A program made the position numbers and the translations under genes. Below the pieces are notes generated by a model that saw only the letters and a list, made by a program, of their open reading frames with translations, was not told the origin of the DNA and ran no database searches. Below are positions 7,234-15,308 of a stretch of 64,000 bases of DNA, in pieces (position 1 is the stretch's first letter; the number at the start of each line of letters is the position of its first letter). Source of the DNA: Psychrobacter jeotgali (lineage in GTDB: Bacteria; Pseudomonadota; Gammaproteobacteria; Pseudomonadales; Moraxellaceae); contig NZ_CAJHAF010000001.1 of NCBI RefSeq assembly GCF_904846315.1, positions 186,001 to 250,000 of the forward strand. The letters run 5' to 3'.

Positions 7234-9885
7234 ATGTCTCATAATACTGATAAAAAATCTATCGAAGCTGGCAAGTTTGATAAAGTACCAAAAGGTTATA
7301 AGGGTACGATCTATACTTGTCCCATGCATCCTGAGGTTAGAGACATCGAAGATAATGGCTGTCCGATATGCGGCATGGCGCTCAAACCTGAACATGCAAT
7401 TGCTGATTCAGATGCCAAATATAATGAAGAGCACAGCCATGCAAACGAGCATGCGCATGAGCACAAAACGGCTACGGATAGCAATGACGTAAAATCTGTT
7501 GAAGGCGGCAAATACGATAAAGTGCCCGAAAATTATACAGGCACGGTTTATATCTGTCCGATGCATCCTGAGGTCAGAGATGTTGAAAAAAGCGATTGCC
7601 CGCTATGCGGTATGTTTTTGCAGCCTGAGGACGAAATTGCTGATTCAAACGACCACAGCCACGCGCACGACCATGATCATCACCATGCACACGGTCATGG
7701 AAAGGGTGCTGACGGCGGTAAATACGACAAAGTGCCAGACGATTACGATGGTACGGTTTATACCTGCCCGATGCACCCAGAAGTCAGAGATGTCAGAAAC
7801 AGCGGCTGCCCAATATGTGGTATGGCGCTTGAGCCTGAAACCGTCACGGCAGGTGAGGAAGATACCGAAGAGCTCGACGATATGACTCGCCGCTTTTGGA
7901 TTTGTACCCTGCTGACCTTACCGCTATTTATCTACGCTATGGGCGAGATGGTCGGCATTAATTTTGATCAGATTGGCTCTCTTGATATCTCAGGACAGCT
8001 TGGTCAAATTATTCAGTTGGTACTAGCGACTCCAGTTGTGGTTTGGGGTGCCGCGCCGTTCTTTATGCGCGGTTGGCAATCGGTCAAGAGCCGCAATTTA
8101 AATATGTTTACCCTGATTGCGCTAGGGGTCGGCGCCGCTTATATTTTTAGTATTGTGGCTACCTTTTTTCCGGATATCTTCCCAGATAGCTTTAGAGATG
8201 CGTCCGGGCAAGTGGGCGTTTACTATGAAGCGGCTGCGGTTATCACCACCTTAGTATTATTAGGTCAAGTGCTGGAGCTTAAAGCCAGAAGTCAAACTTC
8301 AGGGGCGATTCGAGCACTGCTTGAGCTGGCACCGCCGACCGCAAGACGTGTCGATGACAACGGAGAAGAGGTTGAAGTTTCACTTGATGAAGTCGTCACT
8401 GGTGATCATTTGCGCGTTAGACCCGGCGAGAAATTACCCGTCGATGGCAAAGTAATCGATGGTAGTAGTAGTGTCGATGAATCGATGGTGACGGGTGAGC
8501 CTATTCCAGTTTCAAAAGAGCAGGGCGATGATGTCACGGGTGGTACGGTAAATGGTACCGGCACCTTACTGGTTGAAGCGGTCAATGTTGGTGAAGATTC
8601 GGTATTATCCAAAATCGTACAGATGGTTAGCGATGCTCAGCGCAGCCGTGCGCCCATTCAGCGTTTGGCTGACCAAGTATCGGGTTGGTTTGTGCCTATC
8701 GTGATTGTCACCTCCATTATTACCTTTATTGTTTGGGCACTATTCGGTCCTGATCCAGCTATGGCTTATGCCTTGGTGAATGCGATTGCAGTACTTATTA
8801 TTGCTTGTCCTTGTGCGCTCGGACTTGCCACCCCGATGTCCATTATGGTGGGTACCGGCATGGGCGCGCAAAACGGCGTGCTTATTAAAAGTGCTGAGGC
8901 GCTGGAGACCATGGAAAAGGTCGATACTATTGTCGTTGATAAGACCGGAACGCTAACTGAAGGACAACCTGCGCTGACGGCTATTGACGCTTTATCAGGT
9001 CAAAATGAAGATGAGTTTTTGGCACTGGTCGCCGCCGTAGAAAGCGCTAGTGAACACCCTTTAGCAGAAGCTATCGTCAGAGCGGCACAAGAGAAATCGT
9101 TGACTATTCCCAAAGCTCATGACTTTAATTCAACCACCGGTGAGGGCGTGCAAGCGGTGGTCAATGATAAACAAGTCGCTATCGGTAACTCAAAACTTAT
9201 GGAAAGCCTAAATAGCTTTGATAAAGACTTATCTACTAAAGCTGACGTGCGCAGAAAGGACGGCGAAACGGTAATGTTTGTGGCTATAGACGGCAAAGCA
9301 GCGGGTCTTATTTCGGTCGCTGACCCCATTAAGCCTAGCACTAAAGAAGCTATTTCATTGCTCCATGACGCAGGGCTTAAAGTGGTCATGCTAACCGGTG
9401 ATAACCAAAAAACAGCGCAAGCCGTGGCTAATAAACTTGGCATCGATGAGGTTCATGCTGACGTCTCACCCGAGGACAAAAACCGTATCGTTAAAGAAAT
9501 GCAAGATAGCGGTGAAATGGTTGCGATGGCAGGTGATGGTATCAACGACGCACCCGCACTAGCGCAGGCTGATGTCGGTATCGCTATGGGTACGGGGACT
9601 GATGTGGCGATGGAAAGTGCTGGGGTGACATTATTAAAAGGCGACTTAATGGGTATTGTCAAAGCCCATAAGCTCAGTCGCTCGACCATGCGTAATATCA
9701 GACAGAACCTGTTCTTCGCCTTTATCTATAACGCCATTGGCGTACCGATTGCTGCTGGCGTGCTTTATCCGGCGTTCGGTCTGCTGCTAAGTCCGATGAT
9801 CGCAGCGGCAGCGATGAGCTTATCGTCAGTCTCGGTGATTGCCAATGCGCTCAGGTTACGTACTTTGGATTTATCGAAAACGTAA
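7234..9885 (+). CDS. Cu(+)-exporting P1B-type ATPase with three N-terminal metal-binding modules
   Basis: Inner-membrane pump that expels Cu(I) from the cytoplasm using ATP. Eight membrane helices can be traced, with CPC in helix 6 (residues 525-527), the phosphorylation motif DKTGTLTEG (Asp569) and [10 protein letters not shown] in the hinge. The N-terminus has no classical HMA domain. It has three copies of a module with core [11 protein letters not shown] and CPICGMAL (about residues 19-53, 92-131 and 162-203), the HMBD/YHS-like zinc-ribbon type. The linkers between copies are His rich ([24 protein letters not shown]). I chose ATG 7234, preceded by AAGGAG, over an upstream TTG at 7207. The CPC motif and neighbours favour copper over silver or zinc. 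It is elsewhere also called CopA, but I leave the symbol blank because CopA is used here for the oxidase. Confidence 0.95.
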   Translation: MSHNTDKKSIEAGKFDKVPKGYKGTIYTCPMHPEVRDIEDNGCPICGMALKPEHAIADSDAKYNEEHSHANEHAHEHKTATDSNDVKSVEGGKYDKVPENYTGTVYICPMHPEVRDVEKSDCPLCGMFLQPEDEIADSNDHSHAHDHDHHHAHGHGKGADGGKYDKVPDDYDGTVYTCPMHPEVRDVRNSGCPICGMALEPETVTAGEEDTEELDDMTRRFWICTLLTLPLFIYAMGEMVGINFDQIGSLDISGQLGQIIQLVLATPVVVWGAAPFFMRGWQSVKSRNLNMFTLIALGVGAAYIFSIVATFFPDIFPDSFRDASGQVGVYYEAAAVITTLVLLGQVLELKARSQTSGAIRALLELAPPTARRVDDNGEEVEVSLDEVVTGDHLRVRPGEKLPVDGKVIDGSSSVDESMVTGEPIPVSKEQGDDVTGGTVNGTGTLLVEAVNVGEDSVLSKIVQMVSDAQRSRAPIQRLADQVSGWFVPIVIVTSIITFIVWALFGPDPAMAYALVNAIAVLIIACPCALGLATPMSIMVGTGMGAQNGVLIKSAEALETMEKVDTIVVDKTGTLTEGQPALTAIDALSGQNEDEFLALVAAVESASEHPLAEAIVRAAQEKSLTIPKAHDFNSTTGEGVQAVVNDKQVAIGNSKLMESLNSFDKDLSTKADVRRKDGETVMFVAIDGKAAGLISVADPIKPSTKEAISLLHDAGLKVVMLTGDNQKTAQAVANKLGIDEVHADVSPEDKNRIVKEMQDSGEMVAMAGDGINDAPALAQADVGIAMGTGTDVAMESAGVTLLKGDLMGIVKAHKLSRSTMRNIRQNLFFAFIYNAIGVPIAAGVLYPAFGLLLSPMIAAAAMSLSSVSVIANALRLRTLDLSKT

Positions 9886-9903
9886 TGCAAATAGCGAGTG
9901 ATT

Positions 9904-10542
9904 ATGAATCAAATAAGCGAATGGGTATTAGGTATCATGGCAAAGTTTGGCTACTTTGGCATTATATTTGCCATGTTTGCCGAAAATGTGTTTCCGCCTA
10001 TTCCGTCTGAAGTGATTATGCCAGCGGCCGGTTTTGCCGCTTCAAAAGGTGATTTGAGCCTAATACTGGTCATATTATCCGGTACGCTTGGCGCGGTATT
10101 AGGGGCTCTGCCTTTGTATTATTTAGGTAGTATCTTTGATGAGCAGCGTCTAGTAGCCTTTACGGAAAAGTACGGCAAATACGTATTTGTAAAACCGAAT
10201 GATGTCACCTCAGCTAATGAGTGGTTCGATAAGCATGGCAAAAAGGCCGTGTTTTTTGGACGTATGGTACCGGGAGTGCGCTCCTTGATATCTATCCCTG
10301 CAGGCATGAATAAAATGTCGCTACTGCCTTTTTTGGTATTCACTGCATTGGGCTCCAGTATTTGGACGGCTATATTAACCTTAGCAGGATTTTATTTAGG
10401 CGAGAATTATAATGCTATTGAAAGCGTGTTAGCCCCTTATTCTAAGGGCATTGGCATAGCAATCATCGTTATTATTCTTGGTCTGATTATCAAGCGCCGT
10501 TTATCTTATAAAAAAGACCAAGCCCACGATAAAAACAAATAA
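9904..10542 (+). CDS. DedA family membrane protein
   Basis: Polytopic inner-membrane protein of the DedA/SNARE-associated (VTT) superfamily, linked to undecaprenyl-phosphate or phospholipid flipping and envelope homeostasis. Conserved signs are the N-terminal ENVFPPIPSEVIMPAAG, which holds the re-entrant loop, and FFGRMVPGVRSLISIPAG with the essential arginines. Five or so hydrophobic segments follow the usual pattern; the length (212 residues) is normal. GTG 9898 would add two residues; I prefer ATG 9904. The gene starts 18 bp after the ATPase stop and is probably the last gene of that operon. Its link to copper stress is by position only. Confidence 0.88.
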   Translation: MNQISEWVLGIMAKFGYFGIIFAMFAENVFPPIPSEVIMPAAGFAASKGDLSLILVILSGTLGAVLGALPLYYLGSIFDEQRLVAFTEKYGKYVFVKPNDVTSANEWFDKHGKKAVFFGRMVPGVRSLISIPAGMNKMSLLPFLVFTALGSSIWTAILTLAGFYLGENYNAIESVLAPYSKGIGIAIIVIILGLIIKRRLSYKKDQAHDKNK

Positions 10543-10624
10543 ACCTCGCTAATCTAATCCTTAGTTTGCGCTAAGTTTCTCCTATGTTTAGCTTTATATA
10601 ATAGCTTTATGAACTCAGAAGCGG

Positions 10625-10774
10625 CTAGAGTCAGGTCTAGATAAAAAGGATACAGCGAGACTGGGGACATATTTTGCGCAGCCTCTGTCAGCGTAGACAC
10701 AGCACGCAAGAAAAATTTGTCTCCAGTCTCTCGTTATAATCTAGTGTATCTATTTAATTTAGTACCAACTATAT
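10625..10774 (+). repeat. Dispersed palindromic repeat, copy B
   Basis: A 150-bp element between the dedA-like gene and the PepSY gene. It begins CTAGAGTCAGGTC and ends ACCAACTATA, which are degenerate inverted ends. Inside is the stem gagactgg (10657-10664) with ccagtctc (10723-10730), nested in gatac (10649-10653) with gtatc (10746-10750). It aligns over its whole length with copy C at 62879-63027 and through its core with copy A. Confidence 0.85.
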
Positions 10775-10825
10775 CAATAGTCAGCTCTGTATTTATAAAT
10801 CAATTCAAACTTAAGGATATATACT

Positions 10826-11395
10826 ATGAAAAAGTTATCAACATTTAGCAAATCTTTGGTTATGGCGCTTGGTATTGCAGGAATAGGTACGGCTAGTATC
10901 GTTGCTGGGCAAGCGGCAACCTCAAACGGTCAAATAAGCGAAGCAATGGCGGCGGTACAAAGCAAAATCAGCCTTGAGCAAGCGATTCAGATAGGCCAAA
11001 AGACCGTCAAAGGGCAAGTGGTTAGCGCTGGGTTTGACCAAAAAGGTAATACGGCAAATGGCAAATATGAAGTCAAACTGATTGCTAATAATACCGAGTA
11101 TGAAATAGATATTGACGCCAATACTGGCAAGGTATTAAAGAGAGAACAAGAAAGACTCGATAAAGAAGATATCGCCGAATATAACGCTATGCAACAAGCA
11201 AAAGTTAGCCTAAATCAGGCGATGCGCTTAGCTGCTAGAGCAGTAAATGGTAAAGTTATCGAAGCCGAGTTCGATGGTGATGATGCGCAAGCGGTCTATG
11301 AGGTGGACGTTGCCAAAGGGAGTCAAATCCATAAAGTCGTTATCGACAGTATGACGGGTAAAGTCATAAGCACTCGTATAGATAATGATGACTAA
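10826..11395 (+). CDS. Periplasmic protein with two PepSY domains
   Basis: This 189-residue exported protein has an N-terminal signal peptide (about 1-42, MKKLSTFSKSLVMALGIAG followed by Ala-rich sequence). Two PepSY repeats follow: about 48-110, starting ISLEQAIQIGQKTVKGQV, and about 122-186, starting VSLNQAMRLAARAVNGKV. Each ends with the family pattern IDxxTGKVL/I (DIDANTGKVL, VIDSMTGKVI). PepSY proteins often sit beside two-component systems and are thought to modulate peptidases or signalling in the periplasm. Here a regulator and kinase follow after a strong terminator, a common arrangement. The exact role is unknown; the domain call is firm. Confidence 0.85.
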   Translation: MKKLSTFSKSLVMALGIAGIGTASIVAGQAATSNGQISEAMAAVQSKISLEQAIQIGQKTVKGQVVSAGFDQKGNTANGKYEVKLIANNTEYEIDIDANTGKVLKREQERLDKEDIAEYNAMQQAKVSLNQAMRLAARAVNGKVIEAEFDGDDAQAVYEVDVAKGSQIHKVVIDSMTGKVISTRIDNDD

Positions 11396-11449
11396 TCTAA
11401 TAAGTGCGATTAACTATCTTACAGCGTAGTAAATCTGGTATTTAATAAC

Positions 11450-11499
11450 AGCGCTAAGCCGTACTAGAATAGGCTCTAGATTACGGCTTAGCGCTTTTT
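11450..11499 (+). terminator. Strong intrinsic terminator after the PepSY gene
   Basis: A 14-bp stem agcgctaagccgta (11450-11463) with tacggcttagcgct (11482-11495), then TTTT. The loop holds a further small inverted repeat (ctaga/tctag). It isolates the PepSY gene from the two-component genes downstream. Confidence 0.88.
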
Positions 11500-11564
11500 A
11501 CTGGCTGCTGTTAATATGGTCATGTTATCTATGACGTACTGCCATACCAGAAAAAGGAAGCCTT

Positions 11565-12227
11565 ATGCGCGTATTACTGGTTGAAGATGATTTGATGATA
11601 GGTGAGAGTCTAAGCGAAGCGCTACAAGACGAAGCCTATACGGTCGATTGGGTAAAAGATGGCCGCCAAGCTATCCTGACCCTAAAGGTGCAGCCTTATG
11701 ACATTATATTATTAGATTTAGGTTTGCCAGAAGTGGACGGCATGGGCGTGCTTACCACGATTCGCGATGCCAAGATTGATACGCCAGTATTAATTATAAC
11801 TGCTCGTGATGATACCAAGGATCGTATCAAAGGGTTGGATCTAGGAGCGGATGATTATGTGGTCAAACCTTTTGAATTAGGGGAGGTATTCGCCAGAATG
11901 CGCGTGCTTATTCGGCGTGCTCAAGGCAAGGCGGATAATCAATTAAGCGTAGGTAACCTAAGCTTAGATACCGCCAATAAGCGGGTTATGATGGATGGAG
12001 CGCCAGTTGACTTGACCGCCAAAGAATATATGCTACTGAGCACCTTTATGCAGTCACCTGAAAAGGTTATGTCCAAGTCTGAACTAGAGGATTCGCTATA
12101 TGGCTGGGGTGATGAGGTGGAGAGTAATGCTATTGAGTTTTTGATTCATAGCCTAAGAAAAAAGCTGGGCGCCGAGCGGATTAAAAATGTCAGAGGTTTG
12201 GGCTGGTATATCAGTAGCAGTCTTTAA
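11565..12227 (+). CDS. OmpR-family response regulator (QseB/PmrA-like)
   Basis: This 220-residue response regulator has a receiver domain (1-118) with acidic VEDD, phospho-acceptor Asp51 in IILLDLGLPEVDG and conserved Lys in VVKPFELGE. A winged-helix domain follows, ending in IKNVRGLGWYISSSL. Sequence style is that of the QseB/PmrA/TctD subgroup. It is followed 13 bp later by its kinase. The PepSY gene upstream is a likely target or accessory of the system. The signal sensed cannot be read from the sequence; Mg, polyamine or envelope stress signals are typical of relatives. AGGAAG precedes the start. Confidence 0.92.
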   Translation: MRVLLVEDDLMIGESLSEALQDEAYTVDWVKDGRQAILTLKVQPYDIILLDLGLPEVDGMGVLTTIRDAKIDTPVLIITARDDTKDRIKGLDLGADDYVVKPFELGEVFARMRVLIRRAQGKADNQLSVGNLSLDTANKRVMMDGAPVDLTAKEYMLLSTFMQSPEKVMSKSELEDSLYGWGDEVESNAIEFLIHSLRKKLGAERIKNVRGLGWYISSSL

Positions 12228-12240
12228 TAAGGTATAACTT

Positions 12241-14001
12241 ATGATATCACCGCGCCAACTCTTTAAATCTATGCAGTTTCAGCTGATATTTTGGTCAGTT
12301 TTAGCCCTATTGTTTTTGGCGATCATTGCTGGCGGCTATGGCTTTTGGTATAGCTATGAGGAGCTCAATGAGTTTCAAGATGATAGCCTTGAGAGCATGG
12401 CGGCATTGATTGAGCAAACCATCAATATCGGTGGAACCGGTGATAATATATTGCTGGAGTCTAATATTCATTTTGATACCGATGATGAGGAGGGCAGTAT
12501 TACCGTCGATGTGCTCAACACCGCTATTGCAACACCGGTTGTTTATTACTCCTCTCACGACAGTGATGACCATGATAATGATGGTGATGACAATAATAAC
12601 AGTGACAATAATAACATTGACAAAACCCACAAAGATGAAGACTTTGATACCATCACCGTTGCTGATCTCGCCAGCATTCCAGTAGGGATTAGTACCAAAG
12701 TTATCGATAAGGACACTTGGCGTATCTATCGCAGTGATAGCGCTGATAATGTTGTTATCGTGCGTCAGCGTACCGAGTTTCAGGACGAGCTGGCTAGATC
12801 GAGTGCGCTGCAATCCTTTTTACCGTTAATTATCGGTATAGCGCTTTTGACCTTATTGCTCCCTTTCATTATGTGGCGAATGCTAAGACCGGTGCGCCAA
12901 CTCCAAACCAAGATCAGTCAGCGCCGTGACAATGATTTAAGTCCACTACCTATTGATAACCTGCCGACCGAACTCCTCCCTTTTGCGCAGTCGTTAAATC
13001 GGCTGTTAATAGTGGTTAAAAGCAGCATTGAGCGCCAGCAACGTTTCATTGCCGATGCCGCTCATGAACTGCGCTCACCGCTGACCGCCATCTCCTTACA
13101 ATTGCAAAGGTTGCAGCGGGTCACTGATGATGAGGTTATGGTTAAAGGGCTGGATAAGCTTGCCCTTCGCCTAAAACGCAATCAGCAGCTGGTTGAACAG
13201 TTATTAACCCTAGCGCGAGCAGGCAATATTAATAGCAGCTCTCAAGATGAGCTTACGCCTGTCTCTGTAAAAGCCACTATTGAACAAGTGATTGGCTTAC
13301 TGATCCCTATTATTGATAATAAAAATATAGCGTTGTCGGTAGATTTGGCAGCTGATGAACCAGTCAATATTGACGAGACTTCGCTATTAATAGTAATCAA
13401 AAACATCATTCAAAATGCCATTATTTACACACCTAATAATGGGCAAGTAACCATTAATCTATTCAAATTTCATTCAGATAGCATCAATAATGATTCTAAT
13501 AAGGCAAACTTAGGCCAACACGTGATTCAGTCTAACGCTAATGCCAACGCTATTGCAATTGACCACTTCGATAAACCAAATAAGCTTGATAAAGGGGATA
13601 ACGGGCTGAACAATAGGCTAGCCTTACAAGTTATGGACACCGGTAAAGGGGTAAACCCTGCAGACTATGAAGCCATATTTGACCCGTTTGTGCGCTTGAG
13701 CACGTCTAAAGAGCCATCAGGAAATGCTATAGATGCTAATTCAGCAGCGGTTACCCTGCAAAATGCTGAGTTAAGGCGCTCAGATAGTGCAAGTAACCCA
13801 ATGCAGGAAGTTGAGGGTATTGATGGCATCGAGGGTACCGGATTAGGTCTGTCGATCGTCAAATCAATCTGTGAGCAGAGCGGGATTGAGGTGTTTTTAA
13901 GTCAGTCGACGCTTAACAGCAATGCTGGACAAAGGGGTAGTGGAGAATATAGTGGACTGTGCGTGACTTTGGTATTTCCGCCTACTGCATTAGATAATTA
14001 A
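12241..14001 (+). CDS. Sensor histidine kinase with acidic periplasmic insert (QseC/TctE-like)
   Basis: Membrane sensor kinase paired with the regulator just upstream. It has an N-terminal membrane segment (15-35), a periplasmic domain, a second membrane segment near 193-213, HAMP-like linker, H-box FIADAAHELRSPLTAI with His275, N-box near IKNIIQNAIIYTPNN, and a G-box in GIEGTGLGLSIVKSI. Two oddities enlarge it to 586 residues. Residues 106-136 in the sensor loop are almost only Asp, Asn, His and Lys (for example HDSDDHDNDGDDNNNSDNNN), a likely cation-binding stretch. About 50 low-complexity residues sit between the N and G boxes. Divalent metal or cationic peptide sensing is inferred from the acidic stretch. 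Confidence 0.9.
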   Translation: MISPRQLFKSMQFQLIFWSVLALLFLAIIAGGYGFWYSYEELNEFQDDSLESMAALIEQTINIGGTGDNILLESNIHFDTDDEEGSITVDVLNTAIATPVVYYSSHDSDDHDNDGDDNNNSDNNNIDKTHKDEDFDTITVADLASIPVGISTKVIDKDTWRIYRSDSADNVVIVRQRTEFQDELARSSALQSFLPLIIGIALLTLLLPFIMWRMLRPVRQLQTKISQRRDNDLSPLPIDNLPTELLPFAQSLNRLLIVVKSSIERQQRFIADAAHELRSPLTAISLQLQRLQRVTDDEVMVKGLDKLALRLKRNQQLVEQLLTLARAGNINSSSQDELTPVSVKATIEQVIGLLIPIIDNKNIALSVDLAADEPVNIDETSLLIVIKNIIQNAIIYTPNNGQVTINLFKFHSDSINNDSNKANLGQHVIQSNANANAIAIDHFDKPNKLDKGDNGLNNRLALQVMDTGKGVNPADYEAIFDPFVRLSTSKEPSGNAIDANSAAVTLQNAELRRSDSASNPMQEVEGIDGIEGTGLGLSIVKSICEQSGIEVFLSQSTLNSNAGQRGSGEYSGLCVTLVFPPTALDN

Positions 14002-14074
14002 GCTTTTGGCGTTAAGTGTTTTGCATTATTTTTATTGAGTAATCTTCCAAACTTAAAGGCTTTTTTATGCCGAA

Positions 14075-15184
14075 TTAAAGCCCTGAATAATAAGTCACTC
14101 TATCTTCACGTAAGAATCCTGCCAACCCTAAGCCATAACGCTGAGCAACTCGCACCGCTGTACTGGTAGGCGCAGACATTCCAGCCAGCCAAGGCAAGCC
14201 CATACGAATGGCTTTTTGTATCAGCTCAATCGACATTCGTGAAGTCATGACTACGCATTCAACCTCGGTTTTGTTACGCAGTTGCCAACCGATAAGTTTA
14301 TCGAGTGCATTGTGGCGGCCTACATCTTCAAATAGGTATAGCTGCTCACCTTGCATGGCGGCGGCGGCATGGACAGCGCCCGTTAGCTGATGAGTATGCT
14401 GGGTAGTGGCAATCTGGTTACGGATTTTGAGCAAATACTCCAGACTAGGCTGAACCGTTTTCGCTTGTGCTAGGCTCTGCTGATAACGACCAAGATTGGG
14501 CAGTGCTTGAGTGAGACCGGTAATACCGCACATACCGCAGCCGGTGCGTCCTGCCAATTGCCGCCTTTGCGCTTGGATACGCTGATGACAGCGCTGGCTC
14601 AAGGTGAGCTCAATGATATAAGTGTCATAATCCAATAGATGTTCTGGAAGTGCTTCAAGTAATGAGGATTCATCATCCGTACTATCTTGGGCAAATTTTT
14701 GCAAGCTCGATATATCAGTCACAGGGATAATTTCCCAATCGAGCAGCTCGTAGCTGTGCTCAATTAAGCCTTCACTATATAAAAAACCAATCGCTAAATA
14801 TTCAAGCTGGCTGGGACTTGCCATAAGTACCGCATAATGAATACCGTTGATGACGATGGCGACCGCCGCTTCCACCGCCAAGCTGGCAGGTTTGCTTTCG
14901 ATATAAGTTTGTGGAACAAGGTTTGGCTGGCTCTCAGCTGGCAGAACAGGCGCACCTGTATAGTAATTATCTAAGGCATAATAGTGTTTTTGGGTGAGGT
15001 GAGTGCGCGCCAGTGGTGCTGAAGCTACAGGCGCTAAGGGCTCAGTCATCAGGTGTAGTGTTGGATTGATATCCTTTATAGGGGAATTGGTGCGATTAGA
15101 TACCAAATCAGCTGACGCCACCGTTTCAGGGCGGTCGTCTGCTAAGATTTGAGGATCAGCTTCGTTAATGGTGGCGGTTATCAT
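14075..15184 (-). CDS. fdhD: Formate dehydrogenase accessory sulfurtransferase FdhD
   Basis: FdhD passes sulfur from a cysteine desulfurase to the bis-MGD molybdenum cofactor of formate dehydrogenase-type enzymes. The catalytic loop GRTGCGMCG (Cys216 and Cys219) is present, and the C-terminal half has the conserved EDVGRHNALDK and SRMSIELIQKA. The protein is 369 residues against about 277 in Escherichia coli; the difference is an N-terminal extension of about 90 residues without recognisable features. It lies downstream of a YdeP-type oxidoreductase in the same direction, its probable client. The start is supported by no strong ribosome binding site, so a shorter start is possible, although the frame is open throughout. 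Confidence 0.93.
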   Translation of the reverse strand: MITATINEADPQILADDRPETVASADLVSNRTNSPIKDINPTLHLMTEPLAPVASAPLARTHLTQKHYYALDNYYTGAPVLPAESQPNLVPQTYIESKPASLAVEAAVAIVINGIHYAVLMASPSQLEYLAIGFLYSEGLIEHSYELLDWEIIPVTDISSLQKFAQDSTDDESSLLEALPEHLLDYDTYIIELTLSQRCHQRIQAQRRQLAGRTGCGMCGITGLTQALPNLGRYQQSLAQAKTVQPSLEYLLKIRNQIATTQHTHQLTGAVHAAAAMQGEQLYLFEDVGRHNALDKLIGWQLRNKTEVECVVMTSRMSIELIQKAIRMGLPWLAGMSAPTSTAVRVAQRYGLGLAGFLREDRVTYYSGL

Positions 15185-15308
15185 AAAGCGTTGTTTTTAC
15201 CATATATATTTATCATTAAATATTTTAAGTGGCACCTAGCCCTTTGCCTAACTTATAAAAGCTTTTTGGCGATGCTAAGGGCTAGATGTTTTTAAGCCAA
15301 AGTGCTTA

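Noticed and set aside
10543..10825. Defective insertion sequence with transposase remains
   Set aside because: There is no coding potential; only the 150-bp palindromic repeat is present.
12410..12685. 91-residue ORF inside the second sensor kinase
   Set aside because: It is the shifted reading of the Asp/Asn-rich repeat; the kinase frame has coherent domains.
15186..15308. Terminator between the YdeP-type gene and fdhD
   Set aside because: The inverted repeat ctagccctt/aagggctag (15236-15285) has a 30-nt loop and no T run on the minus strand; it is not a convincing terminator.
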